This document shows, one piece after another, positions 14,750-20,534 of a stretch of 22,494 nt of DNA (the first letter of the stretch is position 1; each line of letters begins with the position of its first letter). Where the stretch lies: contig CALGAD010000126.1 in assembly GCA_937951955.1 (NCBI GenBank), positions 1-22,494 of the forward strand. Reading direction: 5' to 3'. The stretch comes from an uncultured Bacillaceae bacterium. Lineage in GTDB: Bacteria > Bacillota > Bacilli > Bacillales > Caldibacillaceae. The notes below the pieces were generated by a model that saw only the letters and a program-made list of their open reading frames with translations, did no database searches and was not told the DNA's origin. A program made the translations under genes and the position numbers.

Positions 14750-16375
14750 ATGTTTAAAAGAAAGTGGCATTTTTTCCTTGGGTTCCTGGTATTTCTATCA
14801 CTCTTAGTCGCTGCCTGTTCCAGTGCTAGTGAAGAAGGGAGTGAAAAGGAACCGGATGATAGCACCGAGGGAGTAACGGAAGAGACGGAGGAAGCACCAG
14901 CTGGAGGGAACGATCTCATCATCGCCAGTCATTCGGAAGCGGTATTGCTCGATCCGCATATGTCAACGGATGTTCCTTCCGCCAACGTTGCCTACAATAT
15001 TTATGAACAATTAGTTACATTTGATGAGAATATGGAACTGGTTGGTTCGTTAGCAGAGGATTGGTACATGGTCGATGATACTACGTGGGAATTCAAGCTG
15101 CGCCAGGGTGTGACCTTCCATGATGGAAGCGAATTTAATGCCGAGGTTGTTAAAGCGAATTTCGAACGCGTTCTCGATCCGCAAGTTGCTTCACCACGGG
15201 CTTTTTTATATGAAATGGTCAATGAAATAGAGGTTGTGGATGATTATACCGTCCGTTTTCATCTCGACTATCCATTTGTGCCATTTCCTGCCCATTTAAC
15301 CCATAACGGGGGCGCCATCGTGAGCTTAGAAGCTATCGAAAAGGATTATGAAGCGATGGAAAACGGGGAGACGCCTGGCTCGTATATCAATTCCAATCCG
15401 AGCGGTACAGGATATTTTAAATTAGATGAATGGGTATCCGGAGACTATATAAAACTAGTACGGAATGATGACTATTGGGGTGAGAAGGCAAAGCTAGATA
15501 GCGTGACATTTAAAGTCGTGAATGAACCGTTAACGAGAATAGCCGAGCTGGAAAGAGGTCATTCCCATATTATTGAACCGTTGAATCCGTCGGATGTGGC
15601 CCGGGTGGAAGACCTGGATAATGCCCATGCTCATTTACAGACGAGCACCGCTTTAAATTACATTGGTTTTAACCTGGAAAAGGAGCCATTTACCGATGTT
15701 CGGGTTCGTCAGGCCATCTCCCACGCCATTGATAAAACACAGATTACCGAAGGGATTTATGAAGGAACCGGGATCCCGGCTATCGGCCCGATCGCTCCGG
15801 ATGTTTGGGGATTTGACCCAGACGTCAAACCGTTAGAATATGATATGGACCGGGCAAAACAACTGCTGGAGGAAGCCGGCTATGCCGACGGCTTTAGCAC
15901 AACGATCTGGACGAATGACAACCCCGATCGGATCCGTATTGCCGAATATGTCCAGTCCGCTTTAAAAGAATTAAATATTGACGTATCGATTGAAGTGTTA
16001 GAGTGGGGAACGTATCTCGATGAAACGGCCGCAGGCAATCACGAAATGTTTATCCTCGGCTGGTCCACAGCAACCGGCGATGCGGATTACGCGCTATATC
16101 CGCTGTTCCATTCCAGCAATATCGGTGATCCAGGGAATATGACATTCATTCAAGATGATGAACTGGATGAACTTTTAGATGCCGCCCGTGTCGAAACAGA
16201 TGAAGCCACCCGGATGGAGTTATACCGACAGGTGCAAGAAAAGCTCGTTGAACTGGCGCCGATGATCTATGTAAACCATACCGATAACATTCAAGGGGTT
16301 AGCGATAGGGTCAAAGGATTTGCCGTTACACCGAGCAATATGTTTTTATTACAAAATGTGACCCTGGAAGAATAA
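14750..16375 (+). CDS. oppA: Peptide ABC importer substrate-binding lipoprotein
   Basis: A 541-residue extracytoplasmic solute-binding protein of the SBP_bac_5 family. The signal peptide has KRK, then a hydrophobic stretch, then the lipobox LVAAC, with Cys23 as the lipidated residue. An acidic, low-complexity linker follows at about 24-52. The mature domain opens with IIASHSEAVLLDPHMSTD and has conserved PSGTGYFKLDEW and VRQAISHAIDK segments typical of DppA/OppA/GsiB proteins. The start ATG has AAGGGGGAT upstream. It is transcribed divergently from its permease and ATPase genes. The ligand is probably a short peptide; glutathione or another small peptide-like molecule is possible, as automatic annotations of this group vary. 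No terminator is obvious before yhaL, so read-through into yhaL is possible. Confidence 0.9.
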   Translation: MFKRKWHFFLGFLVFLSLLVAACSSASEEGSEKEPDDSTEGVTEETEEAPAGGNDLIIASHSEAVLLDPHMSTDVPSANVAYNIYEQLVTFDENMELVGSLAEDWYMVDDTTWEFKLRQGVTFHDGSEFNAEVVKANFERVLDPQVASPRAFLYEMVNEIEVVDDYTVRFHLDYPFVPFPAHLTHNGGAIVSLEAIEKDYEAMENGETPGSYINSNPSGTGYFKLDEWVSGDYIKLVRNDDYWGEKAKLDSVTFKVVNEPLTRIAELERGHSHIIEPLNPSDVARVEDLDNAHAHLQTSTALNYIGFNLEKEPFTDVRVRQAISHAIDKTQITEGIYEGTGIPAIGPIAPDVWGFDPDVKPLEYDMDRAKQLLEEAGYADGFSTTIWTNDNPDRIRIAEYVQSALKELNIDVSIEVLEWGTYLDETAAGNHEMFILGWSTATGDADYALYPLFHSSNIGDPGNMTFIQDDELDELLDAARVETDEATRMELYRQVQEKLVELAPMIYVNHTDNIQGVSDRVKGFAVTPSNMFLLQNVTLEE

Positions 16376-16440
16376 GAACGCCTCGTCATGAATAAATAGT
16401 AATAAATATGTACAAGTTGAAAAAGGAGGATGGAACAATC

Positions 16441-16614
16441 ATGCCATGGTGGGTCTATCTCGTTGTAGCAGGTATTGTCTTTAGTGCTTATATGACGATT
16501 CGCACCAGCCGGGAAGAATATGAACGGGAAAGACGCGAGGCGGAGGAAAACGGCCGGATTTATATGGAGCGGATAAAAGAAGAAAAGGAAAAAAGAAAGC
16601 TGTTTTCTTCTTAA
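16441..16614 (+). CDS. yhaL: YhaL, small membrane protein linked to sporulation
   Basis: A 57-residue protein with one N-terminal membrane helix (PWWVYLVVAGIVFSAYMTI) and a highly charged C-terminal half rich in E, R and K, matching the YhaL family of Bacillaceae. ATG 16441 is preferred because AAAGGAGG lies 11-12 bases upstream; the longer frame from 16408 would translate that site as Lys-Lys-Glu-Asp. In B. subtilis yhaL lies directly beside yhaM and prsA. Here it is separated from yhaM by the peptide importer, and no prsA follows. It ends before the terminator at 16667-16690. The molecular role is not known. Confidence 0.8.
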   Translation: MPWWVYLVVAGIVFSAYMTIRTSREEYERERREAEENGRIYMERIKEEKEKRKLFSS

Positions 16615-16666
16615 GTGGAATGACCTTCCTTAAATTTCACTCCCACAATTCGTATAGGTGAAGAAC

Positions 16667-16690
16667 ACTCCCGATGCGGGAGTTTTTTTT
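16667..16690 (+). terminator. Intrinsic terminator after yhaL
   Basis: ACTCCCG-ATG-CGGGAGT (16667-16683) forms a 7-base-pair hairpin followed by eight T. Confidence 0.92.
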
Positions 16691-16827
16691 GTAAAACGAG
16701 GAGACATCTTGAACTGGAAACTACATTCCACACGAATAAAACGGGACTTTTTAAAATTCCTTCTTAATGATTTAACACAGTACGCGATTTTGAATATGAT
16801 GGATTAAGAAGAAAAGGAGGAATGTCC

Positions 16828-16920
16828 GTGACGAAAGAAGGTCATTTTCACAATCATTATCCCCTGATCGTCGTGCTGTTTATTTTGCTGATTATAGTTG
16901 GTACTGCATTTTGGTGGTAA
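16828..16920 (+). CDS. YjcZ-type tiny membrane peptide (sporulation-associated family)
   Basis: A 30-residue peptide starting with MTKEGHFHNHY and continuing PLIVVLFILLIIVGTAFWW, a single hydrophobic helix to the C-terminus. The LIVVLFILLIIVG core is the hallmark of the tiny transmembrane YjcZ/YhzE family of Bacillaceae. The GTG start at 16828 has a strong AAAAGGAGG seven bases upstream; an in-frame ATG at 16822 is too close to that site. The gene stands alone between two terminators (16667-16690 and 16935-16965), so it has its own promoter in 16691-16815, which I could not identify with confidence. A transcript late in sporulation is typical of the family. Function is unknown beyond membrane localisation. 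Confidence 0.85.
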   Translation: MTKEGHFHNHYPLIVVLFILLIIVGTAFWW

Positions 16921-16934
16921 AAAATCTTTTTTAT

Positions 16935-16965
16935 AAAAACGGCAATCTTTCTTTGCCGTTTTTTT
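16935..16965 (+). terminator. Intrinsic terminator after the YjcZ-type gene
   Basis: AAAAACGGCAA (16935-16945) pairs with TTGCCGTTTTT (16953-16963) across a 7-base loop and continues into T-rich sequence. The AAAAA on the left gives some reverse-strand potential. Confidence 0.9.
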
Positions 16966-17053
16966 CAATGTTTATATGCTTTATAATGAAAGAGATTGGA
17001 AAATGCAGGTTGAATGTAGATGAACGGAACCGGAATGAAAAGGAAGAGTGAAC

Positions 17054-17386
17054 ATGGAAAGTTTACATAAACGTTTGGAACGAATTGAATATCATCAGCG
17101 CTTACTGGCAAAATGTCTCACTGATGAATTTTCCTTTACGAAACTCATCGTACTCAAGGATTTGTCCGCAGAGGAGGTCGAGGAGTTTTTAAAAATTTGC
17201 GAAAATCTGAACAATAAACTGGAAGAACAAAGAGCGGAAGGATTTGTCTGTTTTCATCCGCTACTAAAAGAATTTCAAGAAAACTTAAATGCAAAATTGA
17301 ATCTTGTTGAGACCGTTGAAGCCTGTTTGAAACAAAGGATTTTTCCGGAGTTAATGGGCGAGTTTATGAAACTCCTTAACGATTAA
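17054..17386 (+). CDS. yhaI: DUF1878 protein YhaI
   Basis: A 110-residue helical cytoplasmic protein, close in length to B. subtilis YhaI (about 113). It shares the RLERIEYHQRLL beginning, the central EGFVCFHPLL segment and an ELMGEFMKLL ending. ATG 17054 follows AAAGGAAG at normal spacing; the GTG at 17048 is too close to that site. A TATAAT at 16982-16987 could serve as its -10, with no clear -35. The stop codon overlaps the stop codon of convergent scoC. This yhaI-scoC neighbourhood is conserved in Bacillus. Function is unknown. Confidence 0.85.
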   Translation: MESLHKRLERIEYHQRLLAKCLTDEFSFTKLIVLKDLSAEEVEEFLKICENLNNKLEEQRAEGFVCFHPLLKEFQENLNAKLNLVETVEACLKQRIFPELMGEFMKLLND

Positions 17387-17952
17387 AAGACTTCCTCTTT
17401 TACGTTCTCTTTCTCTTCCGTATGCTTCTTTTGCTCCGTTAACTGCAATTCCAGGTTGCGGAATGATTTATGGAAGATGTCCATAAAATCGTCCCCGTAA
17501 ATATTGCGAATGATGGCGGTTAATTCTAAAATATCAGGAAATTTCCCGTACAGTTCTTTTAAAGGTATCGTCCCCTGTAAGAGGGTATTTGTTTTTGGAT
17601 TAAAGTCTTTCAAGAGATCGAGGACAACTTGTTTTCCTGCATCGGTCAATTGAATGTACGTATTTCTCTTATCCTCGGCTTTCTTAGAAAATGTGAGCAG
17701 ACCTCTTTCCTCCAGCTTCTTGGAGAAATTAAAGGCGGTGGAAACGTGCATGACGCCAAATTTGGCCACGTCAGAAATGGACGCACCATTGAGATGATAG
17801 GCAATCCAAAGGATATGATGCTCGTTAATATTTAAATCGTATGGCTTGATCCACTGCTGCCAATCCTTTTCTGCTGCCTTCCATAACGCTTTACTCAACA
17901 GGGATAATTTTTGGGCAAAGACGAGCGCTTCGATAACATTTTCGTTTTTCAT
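17383..17952 (-). CDS. scoC: Transition-state regulator ScoC/Hpr (MarR family)
   Basis: A 189-residue DNA-binding repressor. In B. subtilis ScoC (203 residues) represses extracellular protease, sporulation and peptide-permease genes in the transition state. The segment around 27-80 (KDWQQWIKPYDLNINEHHIL and KFGVMHVSTAFNFSKKLEER) is nearly identical to the B. subtilis protein as I recall it. The winged helix-turn-helix covers about 43-105 with a wing near DKRNTYIQL. The C-terminal tail is shorter and charged. ATG 17952 has AAGAAGGTGA upstream. It overlaps yhaI tail to tail and is separated from trpP by 284 bases containing the trpP terminator. A TATACT -10-like hexamer occurs in that gap without a good -35. 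Confidence 0.93.
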   Translation of the reverse strand: MKNENVIEALVFAQKLSLLSKALWKAAEKDWQQWIKPYDLNINEHHILWIAYHLNGASISDVAKFGVMHVSTAFNFSKKLEERGLLTFSKKAEDKRNTYIQLTDAGKQVVLDLLKDFNPKTNTLLQGTIPLKELYGKFPDILELTAIIRNIYGDDFMDIFHKSFRNLELQLTEQKKHTEEKENVKEEVF

Positions 17953-18172
17953 ATATTCACCTTCTTTACAATAAAATTATTTTAAAAAATATGCTGGGGC
18001 TGATGGAAATAAGAAAGGATTAAGGGAAATTAATTTGATTAAAAATTTTCATTATTCTTTCACTTATTTGTTAAGTATAAATAATTCTACGTCGATCAAA
18101 AAAATCCTTCTTATTTTAAAAAAATATTTTGATTGTAAATAATTTTTTTGTTCGTGGCAACCATTGAAAAAT

Positions 18173-18210
18173 AAAACGGGAACTATACAAATAAAATAAG
18201 TTCCCGTTTT
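18173..18210 (-). terminator. Terminator after trpP
   Basis: AAAACGGGAAC (18173-18183) and GTTCCCGTTTT (18200-18210) form an 11-base-pair stem. On the reverse strand the stem runs into TTTTATTTTTC, a good T-tract, 27 bases past the trpP stop. Confidence 0.88.
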
Positions 18211-18236
18211 AAAGAATTTTATAAAATTATAGTTTT

Positions 18237-18752
18237 TTACGCAAATGTAATGATTTTCGTTCGTTTCACAATTGTCGTTACAATCGGGTAAATGATTGCC
18301 ATGGCAATGCTGTTGACGAGAAGCGCTGGCAGGACCGCAGTTAGAAAGAGTACGGTAAAGGGACCGGGTAAACCGACCAGTAAAAAGGCCGATCCTAAAA
18401 AGACTGTTCCGGAAATCAGCGTGCCGACAGCGGTTAACAAACTGTTGGCGATTAACGAGTGCCTTTTATTGATTGCCAGTAACAAACCGTAAAATGCAAA
18501 ACACGTGACCAGCTTGTCGATAACATTCGGGAAAAATCCCATAGGGAATGTTGTCGTCATTCCCGATACGAGTCCTGTAGCGAGTCCCAATAGCAACACG
18601 TGTTTCTTATTGGGAAATAAGACGATCCCCATAAACAGCATGAGTAGTGAAAAATCCGGTTTCATTCCGAGGGCAAAGCTCGGAATAATGAGATGCAGGA
18701 TTGCACCAATCCCCACTAATAGAGCCATGACAACGAGTTCTTTGACTTTCAT
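18237..18752 (-). CDS. trpP: Tryptophan transporter TrpP
   Basis: A 171-residue integral membrane protein with about five or six helices, close to the 172 residues of B. subtilis TrpP (YhaG). Shared features are the KELVVMALL beginning, the GMKPDFSLLMLFMGIVLFP segment and the GLVSGMTTTFPMGFFPNVID segment. The family imports tryptophan and is related to ECF-type S-component proteins. ATG 18752 follows AAAAGGAGAGGAGAG. The leader carries a run of GAG/UAG triplets covering this ribosome binding site, the pattern of TRAP-controlled genes; in B. subtilis TRAP blocks trpP translation when tryptophan is plentiful. It has its own promoter (18836-18864) and terminator. Confidence 0.93.
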   Translation of the reverse strand: MKVKELVVMALLVGIGAILHLIIPSFALGMKPDFSLLMLFMGIVLFPNKKHVLLLGLATGLVSGMTTTFPMGFFPNVIDKLVTCFAFYGLLLAINKRHSLIANSLLTAVGTLISGTVFLGSAFLLVGLPGPFTVLFLTAVLPALLVNSIAMAIIYPIVTTIVKRTKIITFA

Positions 18753-18754
18753 AA

Positions 18755-18801
18755 CTCAACTCTCCTCTCCTTTTCTCTTCTCTTCTCAAGCTCTCCTACT
18801 C
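18755..18801 (-). promoter_or_regulatory. TRAP (MtrB) binding site in the trpP leader
   Basis: On the reverse strand, non-overlapping GAG triplets occur at 18801-18799, 18795-18793, 18787-18785, 18782-18780, 18777-18775, 18769-18767, 18764-18762 and 18757-18755, with spacers of 2 to 5 bases. A UAG sits at 18798-18796, and extra GAGs overlap some of these. The last triplets cover the ribosome binding site and end two bases before the ATG. TRAP binds (G/U)AG repeats spaced by 2-3 bases, so a bound ring would hide the translation start. Confidence 0.85.
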
Positions 18802-18808
18802 TTTCGTT

Positions 18809-18824
18809 CTGCTGCCAATAGCAG
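18809..18824 (-). other. Small stem-loop at the 5' end of the trpP leader
   Basis: On the reverse strand CTGCT (18824-18820) pairs with AGCAG (18813-18809) over a 6-base loop. It begins about five bases after the predicted transcription start and ends eight bases before the first GAG triplet. The B. subtilis trp leader also has a 5' stem-loop just before its TRAP triplets that aids binding. Confidence 0.5.
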
Positions 18825-18835
18825 GTGATGCAATC

Positions 18836-18864
18836 AGTATATCATATATGTATTTTTTTGAAAA
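18836..18864 (-). promoter_or_regulatory. trpP promoter with extended -10
   Basis: On the reverse strand, -35 TTTTCA (18864-18859), a 17-base spacer and -10 TATACT (18841-18836), with TGA directly before the -10 (18844-18842) giving an extended element. The start would be near 18829, about 77 bases before the trpP ATG. Confidence 0.7.
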
Positions 18865-18881
18865 CAAATAAAATTTAAACT

Positions 18882-19301
18882 TTAAATATTTTGGGCGATG
18901 GTTGCGGCGATTTTTTGTAAATCCTCTGGTGTATAGTCATCGTTATGGGTTTTCCAGACGGCACCGAATCCATCTCCCTTACCGTAGCGCGGGATGAGGT
19001 GAAGATGGATGTGAAAAACGGACTGCCCGGCAGCTTCGCCATTGTTATTCAAAATATTCAGGCCAACGGGATCATAAGCTTTTTTCAAGGCATTGGCGAG
19101 TTTCGGAACGGCTGCGAACAGATTCTTAGCCACATCTTCCTGTAACTCGTATACGTTCGGAACGTGTTCCTTCGGGATGACGAGGGTGTGGCCTTTTGTT
19201 ACTTGACTGATATCCAGGAATGCGTATACGTGCTCATCCTCGTATACTTTTGCGGAAGGAATTTCACCGTTTATAATTTTGCAAAAAATGCAATCGCTCA
19301 T
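18882..19301 (-). CDS. hit: HIT-family nucleotide-binding protein Hit
   Basis: A 139-residue histidine-triad hydrolase of the HINT branch, which hydrolyses nucleoside phosphoramidates and related nucleotides. The catalytic triad motif HIHLHL is at 97-102 (H97, H99, H101). It has an N-terminal CxxC (C4, C7) of the zinc-binding subset and the DISQVTKGHTLVIPK and YGKGDGFGAVWKTH segments shared with B. subtilis Hit. The start is either ATG 19301 (MSDCIF) or ATG 19307 (MTMSDCIF); AAGGAAAGG upstream could serve both, and 19301 matches most homologues. A longer frame to 19388 would include the promoter. It is divergent from ecsA, as in B. subtilis. Confidence 0.93.
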   Translation of the reverse strand: MSDCIFCKIINGEIPSAKVYEDEHVYAFLDISQVTKGHTLVIPKEHVPNVYELQEDVAKNLFAAVPKLANALKKAYDPVGLNILNNNGEAAGQSVFHIHLHLIPRYGKGDGFGAVWKTHNDDYTPEDLQKIAATIAQNI

Positions 19302-19332
19302 TGTCATCAACCTTTCCTTCATTTTATCCATT

Positions 19333-19341
19333 AGTTTACCA
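19333..19341 (-). promoter_or_regulatory. Extended -10 promoter for hit
   Basis: The reverse strand reads TGGTAAACT, a TGn-extended -10, with only a T-rich, poor -35 region. Transcription would start near 19326, about 25 bases before the hit ATG. Confidence 0.5.
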
Positions 19342-19438
19342 TATTTTTGCAAAAGGAAAAAAGATTTAACTAGTGTAGAATTTTGCAAAGTAACGATAAA
19401 AGCAGGAGCGGCTGGTCGATAAACTGCATAAAAAAGGA

Positions 19439-19468
19439 CAAGACCTATGTATCCCTACATAGGTCTTG
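19439..19468 (-). terminator. Orphan leftward terminator in the hit-ecsA interval
   Basis: CAAGACCTATGTA (19439-19451) and its perfect complement (19456-19468) form a 13-base-pair stem with a 4-base loop. On the reverse strand it is followed by TCC and seven T. On the forward strand it is followed by CCGGTG, with no T-tract. It therefore acts leftward, although no intact leftward gene precedes it. Confidence 0.8.
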
Positions 19469-19511
19469 CCGGTGTGAAGGGAAATGATTCGGTGTTTCGA
19501 TCACTTACAGG

Positions 19512-19681
19512 TTAACGATGTCTAAAGTGTTCAAGCCAATCATCCCCATTCTTCGTGAGAATGTTCGGATGATGCACAGGATGTTTCTGCTTCAGACTTG
19601 GACAAACTTTACTTCCTCATTAACGAGTAAAGTGTCTTTCGCAAACACCCCATTTTCGATGTGGTCATTTCCCTTCGCTAA
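19512..19681 (-). pseudogene. Possible decayed small gene or untranslated RNA upstream of the orphan terminator
   Basis: On the reverse strand three successive frames give protein-like stretches: VFAKDTLLVNEEVKFVQV ending at the stop 19594-19592, SEAETSCASSEHSHEEWG ending at the stop 19542-19540, and DDWLEHFRHR ending at the TAA 19514-19512. Two +1 shifts would join them; the second lies at a run of four G. The last stop lies 43 bases before the leftward terminator. No start codon with a good ribosome binding site is in frame with the first stretch. I do not recognise a family. Alternatives are a noncoding RNA, or chance antisense readings of the forward 80-codon frame. Confidence 0.3.
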
Positions 19682-19760
19682 TTATTATGACCCGTATTTT
19701 AAAAAATATCCGAAAAACGTAAGACAAATTTTTCGTTTCTCTGTTTTTTTGCTACACTGA
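19518..19760 (+). CDS. Doubtful hypothetical ORF upstream of ecsA
   Basis: An open frame of 80 codons beginning MSKVFKPIIPILRENVRMMH, rich in F, Y and W. The only upstream purine signal is a weak ACAGG seven bases before the ATG, and no promoter is evident. Its end overlaps the ecsA -10 region (19750-19758), which is unusual for a real upstream gene. It lies opposite the protein-like reverse-strand segments at 19512-19681, and only one of the two readings can be meaningful. I recognise no family. It is listed so the 410-base interval is accounted for. Confidence 0.18.
   Translation: MSKVFKPIIPILRENVRMMHRMFLLQTWTNFTSSLTSKVSFANTPFSMWSFPFANYYDPYFKKYPKNVRQIFRFSVFLLH
19750..19758 (+). promoter_or_regulatory. 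Extended -10 promoter for ecsABC
   Basis: TGCTACACT is a TGn-extended -10 (TACACT, 19753-19758). The -35 position 17 bases upstream reads TTTTCG (19730-19735), a weak match. Transcription would begin near 19765, about 35 bases before ecsA. Confidence 0.5.
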
Positions 19761-19799
19761 ATGTATGATTTCCTTAGTTTAGAAAAAGGAGAATGAACC

Positions 19800-20534
19800 A
19801 TGCCATTATTAGAAGTACAGGAGTTAAGCGGTGGTTATACGAAGAAAAATGTGCTCCATGATATCACCTTTCACGTGGATCATAAGGAAATTGTGGCTTT
19901 AATCGGACTAAACGGTGCGGGAAAAAGCACGACGATTAAACATATCATCGGTTTACTTGAGCCGAAAAAAGGATCGATAAAAATTGCCGGCAAAGCGATC
20001 CAGGAAAATCGAACGGAGTACCGGAAACAATTTTCTTACATTCCGGAAACACCGGTTCTTTATGAGGAATTGACGTTGCGGGAGCATCTGGAGTTAACGG
20101 CAATGGCCTACGGACTGGACAAACAATCGTTTGAAGATAAATTGGCTCACTTATTAAAAGAATTTCGTATGGAGAAGAGATTGAACTGGTTTCCGGCCCA
20201 CTTCTCCAAAGGGATGAAGCAGAAAGTGATGATCATGTCGGCATTTTTAGTAGATGCCCAACTGCTCATTATTGATGAGCCGTTTGTTGGCCTTGATCCT
20301 TTAGCGATCAATAGTTTACTCGCATTGATGAAGGCCCGTCAGGAAGAGGGGACAGGAATTCTCATGTCGACCCATATTCTAGCGACGGCTGAAAAATACT
20401 GTGACCGATTTATCATCATGCATGAGGGAAGGATCCGCGCCCAGGGGACACTTTCCGAACTCAGGGAACAGTTTGATATGCCTCGTGCGGATTTGGACGA
20501 AATATATCTTACAGTAACAAGGGATGATGGCTAA
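19800..20534 (+). CDS. ecsA: ABC transporter ATP-binding protein EcsA
   Basis: A 244-residue ATPase of the EcsAB transporter; B. subtilis EcsA is about 247. Walker A GLNGAGKST is at 36-44, the signature FSKGMKQK at 135-142, Walker B LLIIDEP at 155-161, and the switch histidine is in MSTHI near 195-199. In B. subtilis, ecs mutations impair exoprotein secretion, competence, sporulation and RasP-dependent intramembrane proteolysis; the transported substrate remains uncertain. ATG 19800 has AAAAAGGAG upstream. Its stop abuts the ecsB start with no gap, indicating coupled translation. It is divergent from hit. Confidence 0.95.
   Translation: MPLLEVQELSGGYTKKNVLHDITFHVDHKEIVALIGLNGAGKSTTIKHIIGLLEPKKGSIKIAGKAIQENRTEYRKQFSYIPETPVLYEELTLREHLELTAMAYGLDKQSFEDKLAHLLKEFRMEKRLNWFPAHFSKGMKQKVMIMSAFLVDAQLLIIDEPFVGLDPLAINSLLALMKARQEEGTGILMSTHILATAEKYCDRFIIMHEGRIRAQGTLSELREQFDMPRADLDEIYLTVTRDDG

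Noticed and set aside
16408..16440. Longer N-terminus for YhaL
   Set aside because: The extra codons translate the AAAGGAGG ribosome binding site of the downstream ATG, so the short form is preferred.
19302..19388. Longer N-terminus for Hit from ATG 19388
   Set aside because: The extension covers the extended -10 promoter and the ribosome binding site, and HIT homologues start at MSDCIF-like sequence.
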